Assembly (NCBI RefSeq): GCF_020733635.1
Contig: NZ_JAJFZL010000001.1
Location: 6,076,001-6,140,000, forward strand
From: Nocardia spumae
GTDB taxonomy: Bacteria > Actinomycetota > Actinomycetes > Mycobacteriales > Mycobacteriaceae
Direction of reading: 5' to 3'
DNA length: 64,000 bases
In this document: in pieces, positions 60,818 through 64,000 of the stretch
Numbering within the stretch: the first letter of the stretch is position 1
Layout of the letters: each line of letters opens with the position of its first letter
Position numbers and translations under genes: made by a program
The notes under the pieces: generated by a model
What the model was told of the DNA's origin: nothing
Database searches by the model: none
What the model saw: the letters and a program-made list of their open reading frames with translations, nothing else

Positions 60818-61383
60818 CCATCCGCATCCGCCAGGCCCGCACGGCCGATATCGGCACCATCTGCCGACTACGGCTCCAACGCACGGCCTGGCTTGCGGCA
60901 CAAGGCTCGGATCAATGGACACGGCAGGGTCGTGGGCTGCCGATCGAACGGTTTGCTCGCGCGGTCTGCCGGTCGGTCGCGGCCGGCGAGACCTGGATCG
61001 CCGAGGTCGACGGCGAACCCGCGGGAACCGTCACCGTCAACGATCGCGCGGACCCCGGGCTGTGGTCACCGGGTGAGATCGCCGATGCGGTCATCGTGCA
61101 CTACATGATCGTCGACCTGCGGTTCGCGGGTTGCCGCGTCGGCGCGGCGCTGCTCGCCCACGCGGCCGCGCTGGCCCGCGCCCGCTCCCGCGACTGGGTA
61201 CGACTGGACGCGTGGACTGCCAACACCGGCCTGCACGAGTACTACCGCGCCAACGGTTTCCGGCTGGTGCGGTTCGCGGGCCCGCAGGCGAGCGGACCGT
61301 CGGGCGCGCTGTTCGAACGGCGCAGTGACAGCTGGCTACCCGCGCTGGCCGCACCCCGCGCCGGTCACACCGGCGGCAGGTAG
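60814..61383 (+). CDS. GNAT-family N-acetyltransferase
   Basis: A 189-residue protein with the GNAT fold: IRIRQARTADIGTICRLRLQRTAWLAAQG at the start, ETWIAEVDGEPAGTVTVN as strands 2-4, then acetyl-CoA-binding motif A (MIVDLRFAGCRVGAALLAHAAALARAR) and motif B (LDAWTANTGLHEYYRANGFRLVRF). The acceptor is unknown. It is coupled to the upstream GntR gene by a 4-base overlap, so the regulator may control it. Its stop region overlaps the convergent eccC gene by 19 bases. Confidence 0.9.
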   Translation: MTIRIRQARTADIGTICRLRLQRTAWLAAQGSDQWTRQGRGLPIERFARAVCRSVAAGETWIAEVDGEPAGTVTVNDRADPGLWSPGEIADAVIVHYMIVDLRFAGCRVGAALLAHAAALARARSRDWVRLDAWTANTGLHEYYRANGFRLVRFAGPQASGPSGALFERRSDSWLPALAAPRAGHTGGR

Positions 61384-64000
61384 CCGATCTGCACCATCTC
61401 GTTCTCTCGCGCGCGCGAGACCAGGGTGCCGCGGCCGGGCGCCAGTTTGGCCGAACGGACATCGCCGATGATCTTGCCTTCGTCCTTGGGCGCCGACATC
61501 AGCAGCGCGTCCACCGACAGATCCTTCATCATGCCCAGCACCTTGTCGTAGAGCGCTCGCGAGGCACCGCCGGAGCGGCGCGCGATCACCAGGTGCAGAC
61601 CGATATCGCGGGCCTGCGGAATGAACTCCAGCAGCGGTTCCAGCGGATTGCCCGCACCGGTGACGACCATGTCGTAGTCGTCGACCACGATGTAGATCTC
61701 CGGTCCGGTCCACCAGCTGCGGTCGCGCAGCTGCTGCGGAGTGATGTCCGAACCCGGAATCCGTTGCCGGAGATAGGCCGCGACCTCCCGGATCATGTCG
61801 AACGAGGTCTGGCCCGAGGTCGAATAACCGGCCAGTTGCTTACCCTCCAGCACGCCGAGCATGGTGCGCCGATAGTCGATCAGGATGATCCGCGCCCGGT
61901 CGGCGTCCGAGTTCTCGGTGACGCCCAGCACGATATTGCGCAGCAGCGTCGTCTTGCCGCACTCGACGTCGGCGAAGGCCATCAGATGCGGCTGGGCGTC
62001 GAAATCCAGTACCAGGGGGGCCAATTCGTTCTCACCGAGACCCACGACCACGCGAGTGGCGCTGCTCTCGATCCCCTGTCGGGCGGCCTCGGCGAGCACC
62101 TGTTCGCGGGGCACCCGCAGCGGCAACATGCGCACGGCCGGAGCGCGGCGATCGCCGTAGAGTTCCGCGAACTGGGCGCGGGCCAGGGCGATACCGTCGG
62201 ACAGCGTCGCCGGATCGGAGTCGGAATCCAGCCGCGGCAGTGCGACCAGCATGTGCAGCTTCTCCGGGGTCAGACCGCGACCGGGGCGGCCCACCGGCAC
62301 CAGTACCGCGGTGCGCCGGTCCATTTCGGAATCGCTGGGGTCACCGAGGCGAAGCTCCAGCCTGGTGCCGACGAGATCCTTGATCCCCGCGCGGATCTCG
62401 CCCCAGCGGGTGGCGGCGATCATCAGGTGGATGCCGTAGGACAGGCCCTGGGCGGCGAGGGCGTTGAATGCCGGTTCCAGTACATCGAATTCGGAGCGGA
62501 TCGTCGCCCAACCGTCGACGACGAGGAAGACATCGCCGAACAGGTCCTCGGACAGCGGATTCGCCGCCCGCTCGGCGGGGCTCAGTGTCGCCAGGTCGGC
62601 CTTGCGGCGGCGGAACTCGTGGATGGATTCGATACCGAGTTCGCGGAAGCGCTCCTCGCGCTGATGCAACAGGGTCAGCATCTCGGCGAGGGTGCGGCGC
62701 ACCCGGTCGATATCCATGCGCCCCGCGACCGAACCCACATGCGGGATGTCGGACAGACCGGCCAGGGTGCCGCCACCGAAGTCCAGGCAGTAGAACTGCA
62801 CCTGCTCCGGGGTGTGAGTGGCCGCGGCGGCCATGATGATCGAGCGCAAGGTGGTGGACTTACCCGACTGCGGGCCGCCGACCACGGCCAGATTGCCCTG
62901 TCCCGCGGACAGATCCACGATCAGCACATCACGCCGCTGCTCGTAGGGCTTGTCGATCACGCCGACCGGCCACCACAGCCGGCCGTGCCGATTCGCCGGC
63001 GAACGCCAGTCCGGGTCGGGCAGCAGCATATCCACCGACGGCGATTCGTCCAGCGGCGGCAGCCACACCTCGTGGGCGGGACGGCCGTGCCCGCGCAGCC
63101 GATCCACGACCACATTGAGCAGTGTCTTGGGCACTGCCTCGGCGGCGCCGGGCGAGCGCTCCAGCTCCGCCTCGGGCGAACCGGGCGGTGGCGGAAGTTC
63201 GGGGCGAGCCAGGGGTCCGCGTGCCGGCGCCGCGTCGGTGGCGTTGCCGGGTGCGCGGGCCTCGACCGGTGCGGCGGTGAACACCACCGGGTCCTGTCCG
63301 ATCCGGCGCTGGGTGCCGCCGCCGCTGCCCGGCACGGTCACGCCGGGTGATTCGTAGGCGCCGGAGACGTAGCAGGCGTTGAACCGGAGCGGATCGTCGG
63401 CATCGCTTTTGAGATAGCCCGAACCCGGCACGCTGGGCAGGTGGTAGGCGTCGGTGATGCCGAGCACCGCCCGAGATTCGTTGGCGGAGAAGGTACGCAG
63501 GCCGATGCGGTAGGACAGATGCGAGTCCAGACCGCGCAGCTTGTTCTCCTCGAGCCGCTGCGAAGCCAGCAACAGATGGACGCGCAGCGATCGGCCCAGC
63601 CGGCCGATCATGACGAACAGATCCGCGAAATCCGGTTTCTGCGAGAGCAGTTCGGAGAACTCGTCGACGATGATGAACAGCGCCGGCAGCGGATCGAGGG
63701 CCGCGCCCGCGGCGCGTGCCCGCTCGTATTCGGTGACATTGGCGAAGTTGCCGGCCGAGCGCAGCAGCTCCTGGCGCCGGGTCATCTCGCCCGACAGCGC
63801 GTCCTTCATGCGGTCGACGAGGGCGATCTCCTCCTCGAGGTTGGTGATCACCGCGGCCACATGCGCCAGCGACTCGAGTCCGAGGAAGGTGGCGCCACCC
63901 TTGAAGTCGACCAGCACCATGTTCAGCTGATCGGGGGAATGGGTTGTCACCATCGACAGCACCAGAGTGCGCAGGAACTCCGACTTACCCGAACCCGTGG
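61365..64000 (-). CDS. eccC: Second fused EccC ATPase, partial (start outside window)
   Basis: The last ~878 residues of a T7SS ATPase; the 5' end lies beyond 64000. The visible part starts inside the first ATPase domain at Walker A (TGSGKSEFLRTLVLSM), with Walker B FIIVDEFSE. Domain 2 has GGPQSGKS. Domain 3 has AFADVECGKTT, where the first Gly of Walker A is replaced by Ala, so this site may not bind ATP normally; in the ESX-4 copy it is intact (GDTECGKT). It is closely related to 31477-35526 over its whole length but has a longer Pro/Ala/Arg-rich linker between domains 1 and 2. It marks a second ESX locus, of undetermined class. Confidence 0.93.
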   Translation of the reverse strand, partial: TGSGKSEFLRTLVLSMVTTHSPDQLNMVLVDFKGGATFLGLESLAHVAAVITNLEEEIALVDRMKDALSGEMTRRQELLRSAGNFANVTEYERARAAGAALDPLPALFIIVDEFSELLSQKPDFADLFVMIGRLGRSLRVHLLLASQRLEENKLRGLDSHLSYRIGLRTFSANESRAVLGITDAYHLPSVPGSGYLKSDADDPLRFNACYVSGAYESPGVTVPGSGGGTQRRIGQDPVVFTAAPVEARAPGNATDAAPARGPLARPELPPPPGSPEAELERSPGAAEAVPKTLLNVVVDRLRGHGRPAHEVWLPPLDESPSVDMLLPDPDWRSPANRHGRLWWPVGVIDKPYEQRRDVLIVDLSAGQGNLAVVGGPQSGKSTTLRSIIMAAAATHTPEQVQFYCLDFGGGTLAGLSDIPHVGSVAGRMDIDRVRRTLAEMLTLLHQREERFRELGIESIHEFRRRKADLATLSPAERAANPLSEDLFGDVFLVVDGWATIRSEFDVLEPAFNALAAQGLSYGIHLMIAATRWGEIRAGIKDLVGTRLELRLGDPSDSEMDRRTAVLVPVGRPGRGLTPEKLHMLVALPRLDSDSDPATLSDGIALARAQFAELYGDRRAPAVRMLPLRVPREQVLAEAARQGIESSATRVVVGLGENELAPLVLDFDAQPHLMAFADVECGKTTLLRNIVLGVTENSDADRARIILIDYRRTMLGVLEGKQLAGYSTSGQTSFDMIREVAAYLRQRIPGSDITPQQLRDRSWWTGPEIYIVVDDYDMVVTGAGNPLEPLLEFIPQARDIGLHLVIARRSGGASRALYDKVLGMMKDLSVDALLMSAPKDEGKIIGDVRSAKLAPGRGTLVSRARENEMVQIGYLPPV

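Overview
The window is high-GC actinobacterial DNA, most likely from Nocardia or a close relative. The evidence is the tight packing, frequent GTG/TTG starts, FHA and Ser/Thr-kinase genes, a family of lipoproteins that recurs in Nocardia-type genomes, and an ESX (type VII secretion, T7SS) locus set between the same ribosomal-protein genes that flank ESX-4 in Mycobacterium (glmM-rpsI-rplM on one side, truA-rplQ-rpoA-rpsD-rpsK-rpsM-rpmJ-infA on the other).

Layout. 1-1.7 kb: three small plus-strand genes of unknown function, the first AT-richer and immunity-like, the third with an internal duplication. 2-4.3 kb: a minus-strand operon of an EspC-like protein, a long W-x-G protein and a coiled-coil protein. 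4.5-7.5 kb: a DUF6802-like protein, a PspC-domain protein, an ABC-F ATPase and a membrane protein. 7.5-10.2 kb: a second minus-strand EspC-like/W-x-G operon with a membrane-anchored third gene. 10.5-13 kb: glmM, rpsI, rplM, with two tandem hairpins after rpsI. 13.2-20.6 kb: an actin/Hsp70-like protein, an Rv1747-type FHA-ABC exporter, an LpqM-like metalloprotease lipoprotein, a 75-bp tandem repeat and an FHA/zinc-ribbon protein. 20.8-30.3 kb: five paralogous lipoproteins, a Rv3446c-family T7SS-associated protein and a transmembrane Ser/Thr kinase; the kinase is flanked on both sides by the same lipoprotein pair. 30.4-43.9 kb: the ESX-4-type core, with esxU/esxT-like genes, a fused eccC, eccD, mycP, an inserted PNPOx-family gene and MFS gene, eccB and eccE. 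43.9-48.8 kb: FMN reductase, Rv3651-like protein, MTA phosphorylase, CsoR with its operator, an LLM oxidoreductase and truA. 48.9-52.8 kb: the rplQ-to-infA cluster. 53-61.4 kb: an MFS transporter, an EspI-like MinD-type ATPase preceded by a coupled 29-codon ORF, a GlxA-type regulator, a VOC protein, a stand-alone ThrRS-editing-like domain, a DUF4254 protein, a GntR regulator and a GNAT. 61.4 kb to the end: a second eccC running off the window, so a second ESX locus begins here.

How the parts fit. Most accessory genes point to one theme, cell-envelope secretion. There are two EspC-like/W-x-G candidate substrate operons, an almost complete ESX-4 apparatus including EccE, the T7SS-associated Rv3446c-type protein, and phospho-signalling parts (one kinase, three FHA domains on two proteins, five surface lipoproteins). 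Functional links between the lipoprotein/kinase block and secretion are inferred from position only. No tRNA, rRNA, CRISPR array, insertion sequence or prophage was recognised.
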